Source: Echinarachnius parma
Lineage: Eukaryota; Echinodermata; Echinoidea; Clypeasteroida; Echinarachniidae
Direction: 5' to 3'
Assembly: GCA_037951105.1 (NCBI GenBank)
Contig: JBAMJV010007972.1
Location: 102,971-166,970, forward strand
Length of the DNA stretch: 64,000 nucleotides
In this document: positions 32,801 to 44,837 of the stretch, piece after piece
Numbering within the stretch: position 1 is the stretch's first letter
Layout of the letters: each line of letters begins with the position of its first letter
The notes under the pieces: generated by a model
Seen by the model: the letters and a program-made list of their open reading frames with translations, nothing else
The model's database searches: none
What the model was told of the DNA's origin: nothing
Program-made: the position numbers and the translations under genes

Positions 32801-34160
32801 AACATAATAAAATACAGTATAGTAGGAGAGTTGCATGGGGAGTCACAATAAGCTGCAAGCTTGATAGCGTGACTCCCCAAAGAAAAATTAATGTAAGCTT
32901 AAATTATGTATACAACCTATGACATATGGGATAGAGAGAAAGAAAAGAAAGAAAGGAGAATGAAGGGGTGCAAGTGCAAATAATTAAAGTACACGCTAGC
33001 CCTTGAAAAACATAATTTTGTATACTAATTTATACAAAATATAGGAATATCTAACAAATTACTCATTAAATTATACAAAATATCATTAAATTACAAAAAC
33101 GCAAGTTCACTGCCATCATAACACTATACAGGGAATGAAACTTATATATATACATTTTTTAATTTTAAATATTGATTCAGCACAATATCTTTTATCCTTC
33201 TTTTAAATAAATTTAGAAAGGTTATTTGTTTTATAAATTCAGGCAAAGTATTCCATATATCAGGCCCATGGTGTCGTATTGACTTATAAGCTAATATTAT
33301 TTTAGGGTTATTCAAATGAATATTATGACATGTACGTGTTAAATGAGAGTGTATATTTTCATTTAAAACCAAATAATCATCAAAAACAGGGGGAAGTAAT
33401 TTTTAAAAGTATTTAAACATAAATACCGCTATTTGTAATGTGTTAATATCATAAACTTTAAGAATATTCAATTGATAAAATAAACTATCTGTATGCGCTA
33501 AATATAAAGATTTAGTACAAATTATAACTGCTTTCTTTTGTAAAAGAATAATTTGATCAAGATTTGTTTTACTACAATTTCCCCAAACAATATTGCAATA
33601 ATTGATATACGGTAAAATAAGAGTATTATACAACATAACAAGAGAATGTTGTAAAAGTAAATATTTAGTTTTATAAAGTATACCAAACCCTTTCGCTATG
33701 AGTGATGTTATATAACAAACGTGTTGATTCCATGTTAAATGTTTAACGATGATAATACCAAGGAATTTAATGTGGGTTTTACTTTCTAATAATAAATCAT
33801 CAATCTTAATGCTATATTGCGTTTCATTATAACTTATTACATTTAAACCAGGGAGAAATTTTAATCAATTCTAAATTCAAAGTATGAATAAGTTCCAATA
33901 AATTATTATGAGAAAATACAACATTGTATCATCGGCAAACATTATAAAAGAAGGAACAGAAGAGGAGTTAATAATATCATTTATATAAATCAAAACTAAC
34001 AAAGGTCCCAGTATGGATCCTTCAGGAACCCCGCATTGAATATTTTGCATTGATGAACTTTTACCATCAATAAAAACAAATTGTTGCCGATTAAATAAAT
34101 AACTTTTCAACCAAGATAATGCAATTCCCCTAATCCCATGTACCATCACCATGTACCATC
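32800..34160 (-). mobile_element. 5'-truncated non-LTR retrotransposon relic
   Basis: On the minus strand, 34152-33877 encodes reverse transcriptase motifs GVPEGSILGPLL, YINDI and FADDT. 33636-33403 gives the following LPYINYCNIVWGN region, and 33372-33142 the C-terminal HHGPDIWNTLP segment. Frameshifts and stops separate the three, and the N-terminal part (endonuclease, early RT) is absent. CR1/L2/Jockey-like by motif; not mobile by itself. Confidence 0.85.
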
Positions 34161-34455
34161 AGCATAATCATGAACATGTATTACTTTGTTATTTGTTGTT
34201 CTCGAAAAAGAAGCAAAATCTTATGAATTGAATTTGATATGAATATCAGGGTTGAAATAGTTGGCACGTACATGACAGACGTAATAAACATCATACAAAT
34301 TGCCATTATCAATTCAAAACAATATGAAACGAAATATTTATCAAATTAATTTGATGAAGATGGGAAATATATACAAATGAAAACGTCATTCCCTAGATCT
34401 TCAGGTCCTAAATTATCTATAGTCAAGTTAACAAAAATTCGGATCAAAACGATAT

Positions 34456-34791
34456 ATTAAAGGGTCAATTGAATTTTAGTAACCAAAACTGTACTTCAAT
34501 AATGCCTAATTGGTAGAAAAACATATATGTATATAACATTTATATAATTTTAGAGCCACTTTGGCATATTTTCAAAAGTGTTTACGATTTATGGATATTA
34601 TCTTATGGATATTATTCCAATCAAATATAATCATGGATATTACTGCAGTTTCTGAACAGATTTTGATGAAACAAAGTTTAATCTGTCGTTAAAAATGTGT
34701 GCTTTTACAAAATGTTACTGCTAGTTTTTCATTACAACACAAAAAGTTATTTCTTGAAGCGCCCTAAGCCGAAACTGTACAATCTCTTTAA
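34456..34791. mobile_element. MITE family 2, short copy
   Basis: ATTAAAGGGTCAATTGAATT to CTGTACAATCTCTTTAAA, with TTTCTGAACAGATTTTGAT and GCGCCCTAAG inside. Internally deleted relative to the 0.56-kb copies. Confidence 0.75.
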
Positions 34792-35050
34792 AAAAAGTTA
34801 TTATTATTACAAAAGTATTTTCAAAACTCGTGTATATTTGCCGCAAAATTGAGATAATGTTGGCTAAACGCTTCATGGTATATCTTCACTGGAACTAAAG
34901 CCTGCATTCAGAATAGACCATACATTGTGGTTTTTACTATTTTATCTTTGCTTAAATACGCTTCTATTTCTCTCTCTCTTTCATTTATGCGCACTGAGAC
35001 TTAATTGTAAGATTGCGCCATATAAGAAACGACTATTATTATTATTATTA

Positions 35051-36946
35051 TCATACCTCGATGAAGAACAGGTTCGTACCAGAAGCAAATGCAAGCATGT
35101 CACATGATAGAGATAACATGTAACACCATGCGTTACCCAGAGCCAGCTTCAGTTCATCAAACTGAAAGACTTTCTCGAACTTCAGACCGTCCATCTTGTA
35201 TTCTGTGATGACCACTTTACCTGCTCCTTGATTCACACTGGCGACATAGACCCTGTCTTGGCTGTCAACTGCAGCGTACATATATTCCCCTCGATCGGCT
35301 GTCAGGGTGTCTCCTACCACCCCACTCCTGTCATAGGCCGTCACCTTGCAGGGGTTGGTTTGATTATACGTACTAGCAATGATGGCTCCTGATCTGGTTT
35401 CAAACGCCTGGCATGGTGGGTACATGGTCGTGATACTACACAGCTGTGTACTTATGGTAGGGTCGTAAATCATGATGCTGTCTTTCCAATTAGCAATTAT
35501 GATTTCGTCGTCATGGTTTGAAGAAATGTTTGGATTCTGATATCGGAAATTATTTACAATATTCCGTGTGTGCATATATGAACCACTATGGGAATAGATC
35601 CGTAGTGTGGTGAGACCATCCACTACCACAGTGTTGCCGATGTGACTCTGATGGGCAATGTCATTATTACCTGCACTCAGCTGGAAGTGATGTGACGCGT
35701 TTCCCTTTGTATCCACTTTGTCAGCATAATTGCCCAAAGCATTTTGATAACAAGTTATTTTTATAACACTGTCTTCCGAGAGAGCTGCCATTCCCGACAT
35801 GCTGCCTCGTAGAGATACTTCACTACTTACTCGCATCGTAGAACACCTACCTATTTCCCCCAAATCAAGGAGAGATCCATCCGCAGGCTTAAATACATTC
35901 CCTCTGGCAGTCTTCAATATGACTCCTGCAGACGTGTCATCTTTGACCTCCTTCATGGTTTGTTCGAGCTCGTCACAGAGCATACAATGCGCCGTAAAAC
36001 TGTCCCCCTCAAGACATCCAAGTCTATCGTTAGCGACCAGTGAAACCGAGCTGACGATGCTCTTAATTCTCTGACGGTCTTTCGCTTTCAAGACATCAAG
36101 GTCGTCATCGAAACCTTTCTTCAGGGACTCTAGATTCTCGAGTAGCAACCGCTCGTTGTCTTTCAGCTGCCTTGCTTTCTTCTCGTACGCGTCTCTGACT
36201 TCTATTTCCAGCTTCTGAACTGCCGCGTGAACCTTCTGACGACGCGCTTCTGTGCTCTGAATGTTCTTCTCAAGTTCTGTTTTTTTGTCTTTGCATCGTT
36301 CGAGAAGACTTTCCACCTTCACCTGCAACTCCCTCTCGAAGTCGCGATGGTTCTTGATGTTGTGGTCCCGATGCGCTACGATGACACACTTGAAACAGAT
36401 GGACACTCGACACTCTTCACAGAAGAGATCCCTGTTCTCTTGTTTGTGTATCGGACATCTCTCTGGGGGCTGGGTAATGATAACTTTTCCGCTGCTTACT
36501 TCGGACATGGATACAACTTGATGATCTGCAAAGAATAAGTGCATTTGTTGATGGCCACTTTGACAGTTATCGCACATGTAGGCATTACATTCTTTGCAGA
36601 AGGACACCGCGTCTCCTTTCATCACACAAACTGTGCATCTTACAACTTTAAGCTCAAGTGATGCATATAGTCCCCCGGTGTTGCTATGGTAATCATCCAC
36701 GAGCCCATTGACGGTCCCGTTGGCGGGAAGTCCCTCTACGCGATTCTCCTGGAGCTTCGTGTCACTCCTACAGAGAGGACACACCATGTGGTCTCTGTCC
36801 AGGTGGGAAGCGTCATACCTCTTAAGACATTTCCTGCAGAAGGTGTGTCCACAGGACAGAAGAGTGGCGTCTTCAAAGACGTCCAGACATAGTGGACATA
36901 TCAGACTCTCTGGAGAGCACGGAGCGTTGTCTCCTCCTGTGGCCAT
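35051..36946 (-). CDS. TRIM family RING/B-box/coiled-coil protein (probable E3 ubiquitin ligase)
   Basis: Single uninterrupted exon of 631 residues. The start is the ATG at 36946 (AAAATGG context); an in-frame TAG lies just upstream and there is no earlier ATG. RING C3HC4: Cys17, Cys20, Cys32, His34, Cys37, Cys40, Cys56, Cys59. B-box 1 about 100-140 (CTVC, FCKEC, CDNC); B-box 2 about 160-195 (CPIHKQ, LFCEEC, CFKC, HRDHN). Coiled coil about 200-300, rich in Glu/Lys/Leu. C-terminal 250 residues look like short beta repeats, possibly a propeller, with no NHL or SPRY signature I can name. RING TRIMs are cytoplasmic ubiquitin ligases; the substrate is unknown. The intronless form and lineage-specific C-terminus fit the TRIM expansions of marine invertebrates, often linked to innate immunity (inference). 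Confidence 0.93.
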   Translation of the reverse strand: MATGGDNAPCSPESLICPLCLDVFEDATLLSCGHTFCRKCLKRYDASHLDRDHMVCPLCRSDTKLQENRVEGLPANGTVNGLVDDYHSNTGGLYASLELKVVRCTVCVMKGDAVSFCKECNAYMCDNCQSGHQQMHLFFADHQVVSMSEVSSGKVIITQPPERCPIHKQENRDLFCEECRVSICFKCVIVAHRDHNIKNHRDFERELQVKVESLLERCKDKKTELEKNIQSTEARRQKVHAAVQKLEIEVRDAYEKKARQLKDNERLLLENLESLKKGFDDDLDVLKAKDRQRIKSIVSSVSLVANDRLGCLEGDSFTAHCMLCDELEQTMKEVKDDTSAGVILKTARGNVFKPADGSLLDLGEIGRCSTMRVSSEVSLRGSMSGMAALSEDSVIKITCYQNALGNYADKVDTKGNASHHFQLSAGNNDIAHQSHIGNTVVVDGLTTLRIYSHSGSYMHTRNIVNNFRYQNPNISSNHDDEIIIANWKDSIMIYDPTISTQLCSITTMYPPCQAFETRSGAIIASTYNQTNPCKVTAYDRSGVVGDTLTADRGEYMYAAVDSQDRVYVASVNQGAGKVVITEYKMDGLKFEKVFQFDELKLALGNAWCYMLSLSCDMLAFASGTNLFFIEV

Positions 36947-38720
36947 TTTGGCTTTAAACTCAATCAACAAACACTAAGTCGTGCAGTTATTAATCAGTGA
37001 CTGTGTTCTCTGCAAACTGTCATATATGCGATTTGTTAGAAAGTTTGTATACCGCTTGCCACCGTGCACAGTTTTATTATATCCGATATGAAACAATAAT
37101 TGCGTCTTGTAGTTTGTCAATTATATTCCTCAACGATAACGGACAGAAGGAGTGTAATATACAGCACAACATACCTTAAACCGCCAAGTCAATACAAGGC
37201 GATGTCAATATAAGGCGATGTAATACTGCGATGCAGTACATGCATGTACTGCGATGCAGTACATGGATTCCACACTCTAACGTAACGCAGAACAAAACTT
37301 CGTTCAGGTTTCCGTGTGATTGTTCATAAGGCATGGCTGAGAGGCCAAGTATATATATAGCGCATGAACTTTGAGCTGTTGTGAAGAAAAAAGTTCACGA
37401 ATGCGTTTTCGCTGATGGATATGGATGCACGTAAACAACCAAGCTGCTATCCTGAAATAGTGGTGGGTTTTCCCCATGCAGCTGCAGTACTTCGTTCAGT
37501 AATAATCAACGAACGTTGAGGGCGTATACACTTGTATTTATTAGGCCCCCCAACTCAAAATGGAAGTTGGCCAAATTTTTAATGAAGAGAACCATCGATT
37601 TTTATGTTAATGCGACTGGCTGCCATGGTAATATTAGCGTAAAATTCATAATAATGCGCGGGCGCGAACTTCACAATTATCACGCACGAATGTATGGTAT
37701 CAAAGACTGTAGAATTACAAGACAGATCACTAGCGGCCGCGCAGCGATGTCCCTTCAAACAGAATGAAGATTCAAATCGAGCTTAAGAGAAAGTTGGGTA
37801 CACCCAGAGGTTTGGCTACAGTACTGAATCTTGTTCATTTAAATTAATGAAAAAAACATTTAAAAATTATAGTCGATAGCTTTTTTGGAACAAATGTTCC
37901 CTTTGTTAGTATGAATTTAAACAAAAGTAAGGATCAGAACGTACTTACTTAAACTCGGCAAATTCAGGCTAGTATGACGATTGAACATCAGCTTATCTCC
38001 AAGTTGGGTACACCTGGGGGACACATTGCTTTTCTAATTCAATATTGTCTTTGTATAGGTAAAAATATTTAAAAATTATAGTCGATAGCTTTTAGAGATT
38101 TTCACTCACATTTTTGAAATAAAGAATTGTTAAATTCACAGATCTCGAACGTGCACAATAAACAGGCAATGGCATATTTGGATATTTGCATATTATCACG
38201 CACACTGTCTGGAATATACGCACCGACAAACCAATCGACTTTGTTCTTCCCAACATGATACTGCTTTGTGGAATAATTGACCAATGATAACTGCGTATGT
38301 GTGCGCATTATAAAAATCGGTGCGCTTAGTCAGCTGATTTATTTCCGAAAATAGTGTTGTTGCTAGGCTAAAAATAGCCGAGTCATTCACATTAAGCCAG
38401 CAGCAACAACAACAACTGCAACAATAAATATGTGGGGATCCCCCTGTGCAATTTGCATTGTGACGTCAGGACTTTAATTGCGCGCATTAACTGAGGACAT
38501 CGCGCGCTGCCCATTCACTTTGTACAAGAAAATTGTCCAGTGGTCGGTCTTTCCATTAAGCGTCTTTGATGGTATGCCTCTGTTATGACGTCACAATGAA
38601 AAACAATATTTTGATCCTAGTAGGGAAATCCCCTGTTTCTTGACTGTGCGCAATTAAATACATGACATCGCGTAACTGTTAGTACTGCGCGTAATTAAAA
38701 GAATACTTAAGCGTCTTTGG
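36947..38720. other. Intergenic upstream of the TRIM gene
   Basis: No gene. Short repeats: a GCGATGCAGTACATG palindrome near 37230-37262, and a two-copy repeat with AAGTTGGGTACACC and TTTAAAAATTATAGTCGATAG (about 37793 and 38000). TRIM promoter elements were not recognised. Confidence 0.5.
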
Positions 38721-38725
38721 TATTA

Positions 38726-39278
38726 GCCGCATTCAGACGATAAAAGCAAATCTCGTGGTTATCTTGTGGTTATCTTGTGGTTTGCAATTCTTAAGAATAT
38801 CTTGTGGTTTGCGCTCGTTTGAACACGCAAAACTCGTGGTTATCTTGTGGTTTCCAAACCACAAGATTGCGCACACTGCAAAAAATGCGCAATCTCGTGG
38901 TTATCTTGTGGTTATCTTGTGGTTTGCAAACCACAAGATAACCACAAGATACTTGTAAGATTTTGCGCAGAATGAGCGCGCGATAAGCGCGCGACTGCGC
39001 GCAGTCTACTTTTTTTACCGTCTGAACACAATCGGTTTCGAGACTCGTGGTTTGGGTTGACCTCATGACCGAGATATGCTTCCGGTGTGAAAACAAGTCA
39101 AGTGAGCGCGCGTGACCTCAAATAAGAAAGGCGCGCATGCTACTTCCGGTTTTAATTCTTAAGAATTGCAACTCTCGAGAATTGGCATCGTTTGAACACA
39201 CATTTTGAAGTTCTTAAGAATTGCAATTCTTAAGAATTGCAATTCTTAAGAACTTGGCTTTCATCGTCTGAATACGGC
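38726..39278. mobile_element. TIR element filled with CTTGTGGTT and AATTCTTAAGAATT words, TATTA duplication
   Basis: Exact TATTA direct repeats at 38721-38725 and 39279-39283 flank inverted ends GCCGCATTCAGACGAT and ATCGTCTGAATACGGC. The left half is full of ATCTTGTGGTT and its complement. The right half repeats the palindrome AATTCTTAAGAATTGC. No coding capacity. Confidence 0.88.
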
Positions 39279-39653
39279 TATTATGAAGCGCAATTTTGCT
39301 GAGAAGTGCGTGTTTAAATGCCATGGCAACTGCAAGTGCGCAATGCGTAATTACGTTAGCTTTTTGCGTAATGTGTTAATTTATCCAATGAATCCACGTC
39401 TGATAATTTATTCAAATGAACAAAATCTGACGTACTACCTCATTTGCATGACATTCGGTGCGACATTCGTATTTTCAAAAACCTGCTGATAAAGGTGTGG
39501 CCTATCTCTGTGGTTAAAACGCTATACGCTTATTCAGTTGGGGTTCTAGTATTTATATTGTATTTCTGTGGTATTTATATTATATTGCTGTGTGTTTACG
39601 CCCTCAACGTCCGTTGGTAATAATCATACAATCAAGTTGTATCAAAGACACTG

Positions 39654-40355
39654 GGCCGTATGCATAAAAACAAGCAATTGCTTGTGCTAGCCTTTTGCTT
39701 GAATCGGTATGCATAAAAACAAGCAATTGCTTGCAAGCAAAAGCATTTGCTTACAAGCACAAGCAATTGCTTACTGCTCGTAAGCAATTGCTTACCAAAC
39801 AAGCAATTGCTTGAAACCGTATGCATAAAACGAACCTTTTACTTGTCTTGATAAGCAATTGCTTGCGTTTTTTCAAGCACATCCAGACCAGCTTGAGCTC
39901 TTGCTTACTCAGGGCATTCGCGTTTAAGGATCAAATTTTCATACCGTTTCAGGATGATTACGAGCTCCTTATTTCAGATGTTATGTTGTGACTTCATATT
40001 TAATACCATTTCTGTTATTTTAGACTTTTTACGGCAATTTTCGTCCATCGATCTGCACAGAAACCCCCTAATGATTTGTGATGTTTCCCCCCTATTTGCG
40101 TAAGCAAAAATACTGCTGCCAGGTCGGGCATGAAGCATTGTTGTCCTGCAGTGCGATGTTCGCACAACCGTAACGATCCTTTGTCCAACACGTAAGCAAT
40201 TGCTTAGGCAGTGCAAGCAAAAGGTTTCAGCACAAGTAAAAGCTTGTGCATATGTATTCAAGCAATTGCTTGAACTTGATCTTTTGCTTGCCAAGCTCTT
40301 GCTTGTGCTTAAAGCAATTGCTTATAAGCAATTGCTTGTTTTTATGCATACGGCC
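39654..40355. mobile_element. TIR element filled with AAGCAATTGCTT words, CACTG duplication
   Basis: CACTG at 39649-39653 and 40356-40360 flanks inverted ends GGCCGTATGCATAAAAACAA, each followed at once by AGCAATTGCTT. The 12-bp palindrome AAGCAATTGCTT recurs a dozen or more times in clusters near both ends. The middle (about 39900-40190) is unique. Confidence 0.9.
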
Positions 40356-40419
40356 CACTGTCTTTGGTTGTATACACGTGTACGTCTTTTATAATCTATT
40401 CTTGATAGCCCAATCATGG

Positions 40420-40705
40420 ACGTAGGAAACATTTCTTTTTTTTCAGGGGGCTGAGGTTCTTTGCCCGAATATATTCCTTCCCGAATTTTATCTGACAAGC
40501 CCCCCAACAAGAAAGTTTTCCTAAAATGAAATGGGTCTGCCCGAATAAAATACAAATATGACTTCAGTTTTCCCGAATATGACATTATTTTGCCCGAATA
40601 TGAAATGGATTTGCCCAAATATTACATGATTTTGCCCTAATATGCCATGATTTGCCTGAATAAGACATGTTTACCTTAATATTAGGTTCGTTTCAGCCGA
40701 ATATG
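40420..40705. repeat. Degenerate TTTGCCCGAATATGA repeat
   Basis: About ten irregular copies of GCCCGAATA spaced 20-30 bp apart, all in one orientation. No terminal repeats seen. Confidence 0.7.
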
Positions 40706-40879
40706 GCCGTTTTCAAGTGCAGACACGATAATTATAGAATTATAAAAAGGCATTGTTTAAGTCTATTATTTTGATTTATCCCAACAATAAAAAAATTTAA
40801 AAAAGTCAAAACATGTATTGACATCAGTCAGCATGACAGTGGAATATTAAATGCAATAAAATCATAATCTGATAAGAGA

Positions 40880-40903
40880 GAGAGAGAGAAGGGGGGGGGG
40901 GGA
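40880..40903. repeat. GA/G simple repeat
   Basis: GAGAGAGAGAGA followed by a run of about 12 G. The flanking 40706-41538 has no gene; 41090-41270 is a weak relative of the 9125 dispersed repeat. Confidence 0.9.
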
Positions 40904-41538
40904 GATAAGAGAGAACGTGCAGGGGTCGAGTCGCTCTTTGTCAGCTGTCAGAGAGACTCACTTGACTTGTCATCAATGCTCGCATAAAGCTTATGTGTAA
41001 CTACCCCCTCTCACTCGAGTGTTTTATAGTGGTGAGAGTGGCACTTTGAGCATGTTGAGAATCAAATAAAACATGGTAACAGGTTTATTAATAGATTCGG
41101 TATATAGAGCACTTAATATGATACTAGTCTCTAAGCGCTTTACTTATTGTTACCCGGGACAGGGGATATAATGCCAGCCCGCATACATTGTGTGCACCAT
41201 TCTCACTCCCTAGGAAGCATTCCTTCCAGGCGACTTATGGACATGCGGGCTTATAACACCCTTCCTTAACCAAATTGAAAGAAGCTCACTAACAAGTTTG
41301 GGGGTAATAAAGACATTTAGAAAGCGTTGTAATTTCTACAACATGCAGCTGGTGTACAAATGGGGTGATTTAATTCTTAGACCGAGACGCCCCCTAATAA
41401 AATCATTATAATTATTGAGGTAATGGCTTTAAACTAAATTGAATGATTCGCTATTCATAATGTGATATTTTTCCGTTTCCACTACCCAAATTCACGAAGT
41501 CGCTCCGAGGCAAATTCATCGGCCTCCACCCTCCTTTG

Positions 41539-43068
41539 CTTAAAGGGACAGTCCCTCTTTTACACAACGTCTGAACAGTTTCCAGTTGACGGATGGGGAT
41601 TAATGAAACACACACACAAAAAAATCAGATCGAACAGCCCTATAATTTGGATTCTACGAATGAAAAACGAATGCGTCCCTCCATCAGACTATATCGGTCA
41701 ATAAAAGAGTTTAACTGATTTAGCATAATATTACAACTACACCGTGTCCCAGAAAAAACGAAACCGGGTTTCATGGCAGAAATTTTCTGTCATAATGAAT
41801 AATTTAATTGATGATATATATATGCCTGGAAAGCCCTGTGTCTCTTCTTTCATTTGATGTGCAACTTATGGCACATACTTCAAGCATGACTGAATTAGAA
41901 CAATGGAAAGTGGTGTTACCAATATTCAATTTGCACGCATAAATTTGAAGTTTGGGTGAGTTTTAAGAGTTGTAAACGTACTTATTTTTTAAAAGGACAA
42001 ACACCACATAAAAGTACATATTTTTATCTTTTACATGACACCTCATGCTAAAAAAATAAATGATTTATGCCAGAGAACGAGTACAATGAAAACATGCCTG
42101 ATTTCTGCCCGAATGAGTGAAAGTTGAGTAAGAAGTCGCTCAGCTTTCCTGACTAGCAGCTGACAATGGACGTTGATGCATGAGTGAATTTACACAAACA
42201 TGGGGATCGGGAAACAGGCTAGATCAGGAAAGTTACTCATTTGGGCTGGAATCAAGCATGGTTTCATTGTATTCGTTCTCTGGCATATATAATTTATTTT
42301 TTAATCATGAGGTGTCATATAAAAGATAAAATTATGAATTTTCATGCGGTGGCTGTCCTTTTTCAAAATAAGTACGTTTACTACTCTTAAAACTCTCCCC
42401 AAAACCTCACCCAAACTTGCAATTTCTGCGCGCAAATTGAATTTTGGTAACACCACTTTCTATCGTTCTAATTCAGTCATGCGTGAATTATGTGCCATAA
42501 GTTGTATATCAAATAAAAGAAGAGACACGTAGCTTTTCAGACATATATATATCATCAAGGAAATTATTCATTATAACATAACATTTCTGCCATGAAACCC
42601 GGTTTCGTTTTTTCTGGGACACGGTGTATATTGTACTTATTCTGATAAAGGTATTGTGAAGCCGACATTTGTAAAGGTATGTCACGGAAAAAATCTCAAA
42701 AATGAAGAATATGTAATTACATGTAGTCAGTTTAAGCGAGGTTTGGTTATTTTGCCTAGTGTGCGGTCATGCTATTCTTATTTGTGCGCGGGTCACGTAG
42801 CTAGCGCGGGTCACGTAGGGGTCACGCATAGCGTTGTGGTACTTCGTGGAATCCATGTACGAACTTCCTCACTGGGTGAATATACGTTTAATGCACAATT
42901 AACCGTTGGACGACGGTTTATTAGTTTTAGGTCTATAACTCCACGAAAAAGAGATTTCAAGCCCTAATTTTTTCAGGCATGCTATTAAATGACATTTTTT
43001 TTCATATAAGACAATAACCTCGCAACTTTTGAAATTTGGCTTGCAAAAGAGGGAATGTCCCTTTAAAG
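41539..43068. mobile_element. MITE family 3 copy split by a nested foldback element
   Basis: Ends TTAAAGGGACAGTCCC and GGGAATGTCCCTTTAAA. Both halves match 18873-19517 in inverted orientation. 41740-42626 is an insertion. Confidence 0.9.
41740..42626. mobile_element. Nested 887-bp palindromic element, TA target site
   Basis: Starts CACCGTGTCCCAG and ends CTGGGACACGGTG, flanked by TA. The arms can pair for roughly 400 bp each with moderate divergence, leaving a spacer near 42130-42230. The TA duplication and structure fit a Tc1/mariner-type non-autonomous foldback element. No transposase. Confidence 0.88.
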
Positions 43069-43254
43069 GTATAGTGAAATCCCGGCTTTGATTCCGGTTT
43101 ATAGCTTTACAATATAATACAAAGATTCCACAAAATTAAATCTTCTTGGTAAAAAAAAAGGAACTAGTGATAGCACAAAATGCTAGTTGGTCTAGCCCTT
43201 ATAAAGATATGCTATAAATAAGTATTGGAATTATAAGCACAACATACAACGCAG

Positions 43255-44104
43255 TTGTCATATAGACATACTGTACGTGCTCATACAAAATACAGAATCA
43301 AGAATGCCGAACATCATTACAAATGGGAAAAAATCATTTCGAATCTAACAAAAAAACCTTTCAACAATTTACGAAACGTGTGTCTTGACATTTTACTCTT
43401 TAAATTATTTGGAAGTTCATTCCATATTTTTGGACCGATATATGAAATGGATTGTTTTGCTAATTCTAATTTTACTGGATCTATTTTGAATTTTAATCAA
43501 ACATCACTGTTCCTATGACATATCTGTATAAATCAAAAATATTAAGGACAGATAATTCCATAAATAATGGAGCTGTGTGCTCCCTTGGACTCTTGAAATA
43601 TATTGCACGCATGGCTCTCTTTTGAAGCAAACATATTAAATACAACAAATAAGTTCCACCCAGACTACTAGGCTATTATGTAATGTGTGGTTCAACCAGT
43701 GTAAAGTACAACATTTTAAAAATTCTTTTAGGCACAAATTTTCGTATTCTATATAATACACCTATGTTCTTTCTCAAGGAGACACAAACAGAATCAACTT
43801 GTTTCTTCCATGTTACATTTTCATCAATATTGACTCCAACAAATGAAGTATAAGGAACTTTTTCAATTGTTTCATTGTTCATTACAATATTACCAAGAAC
43901 ATCAATTTTCCTGCACCTACTTTTAAATATAATATACTTAGTTTTCGTAGTATTAATAGTAAGCTTATTTTCTTTACACCAGGTCATTATCAAATCAATA
44001 TCATTTTCCATCTCAATCAAATGAATAGCATCTCCTACACCCTGAAAAGTATGAAATAAGCTAGAAGCTAGAAATTTGAACTTCATTTTCCGAAAGAGCG
44101 TCAA
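43255..44104 (-). mobile_element. Second non-LTR retrotransposon relic (RT C-terminus)
   Basis: 44104-43676 (minus) encodes WCKENKLTINTTKTKYIIF followed by a segment ending FKMLYFTLVEPHIT, the region after the FADD motif in non-LTR reverse transcriptases. The frame then decays through stops to about 43255 (RAMRAIYFKSP). Different family from 32800-34160 by sequence. Confidence 0.8.
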
Positions 44105-44124
44105 AAATAATGTCTAAATAGCGA

Positions 44125-44315
44125 TCATCGATTGAATATGTTAAGTATTTGCTGAGATATGCCCATCCAAATTAATGTTTTGTCAATAGGAAATCAGTGT
44201 TATAGTGATCTGGTAATAACTTTATGAACCAGAGCTCTATAACACTGATTGCCCATTGAAGTAAAATTCATTTGGATGGGCATATCTCAGCCAATACTTA
44301 ACATATTCAAATGAT
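44125..44315. repeat. Foldback hairpin, about 80-bp arms
   Basis: ATTGAATATGTTAAGTATT and GAGATATGCCCATCCAAAT in the left arm are matched inverted at 44270-44310; AATCAGTGTTATAG pairs with CTATAACACTGATT near the loop. Confidence 0.88.
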
Positions 44316-44322
44316 TTTTTCA

Positions 44323-44665
44323 AGGGGGGGGGGGGGATTATTTCGTCAGGAAATGTTTTTGTCAGCGGGGGGGGGGGGGGGGGGGGTAGACGTAGACAAT
44401 TCGCGAAGCCGAGACCAAGTACCTTAACATTTTTTGAGACCCAGACCTGGGCCGGTCCAAAATTTTCGAAGCCAAGACCAAGACCTGTCCAAATTTTCGA
44501 GGTCGAGACCGCAAAGGTGTCGACATTTTCGAGGTCGAGGCCAACGATAATGGCGGTCGAGACCGCAAAATTGTGTCTTGAGACCAGTTACTATTCGAAA
44601 GGGGGGGATTCAACGGCCAAAGGGGGTGGTTTGAACCCCCCAATCCCCCCCCCCCCTGGGTACGC
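44323..44665. repeat. Poly(G)/poly(C) bounded repeat with GGTCGAGACC words
   Basis: Runs of G at 44323-44335 and 44367-44386 and of C at 44646-44657 enclose repeated TTCGAGGTCGAGACCGC-type words. The 158-residue minus-strand frame across it is not supported as a gene. Confidence 0.6.
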
Positions 44666-44837
44666 CTATGTCGCTTGCTTACGTGCATAGTTTTATTATA
44701 TCTGTTATGAAACAACATCTGCATTAAAGTTTGCCAAACATTATTCATCAACCGCCAAATCAAAGATAACACAATATGTTTAAGTATATGAAAAATAAGT
44801 TGACTCAATACAATTATTACATCAACACAGTCAAACA

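Noticed and set aside
36947..36970. Eight extra N-terminal residues for the TRIM protein
   Set aside because: They would start at TTG; the first ATG is at 36946 with a good context and an in-frame TAG lies upstream.
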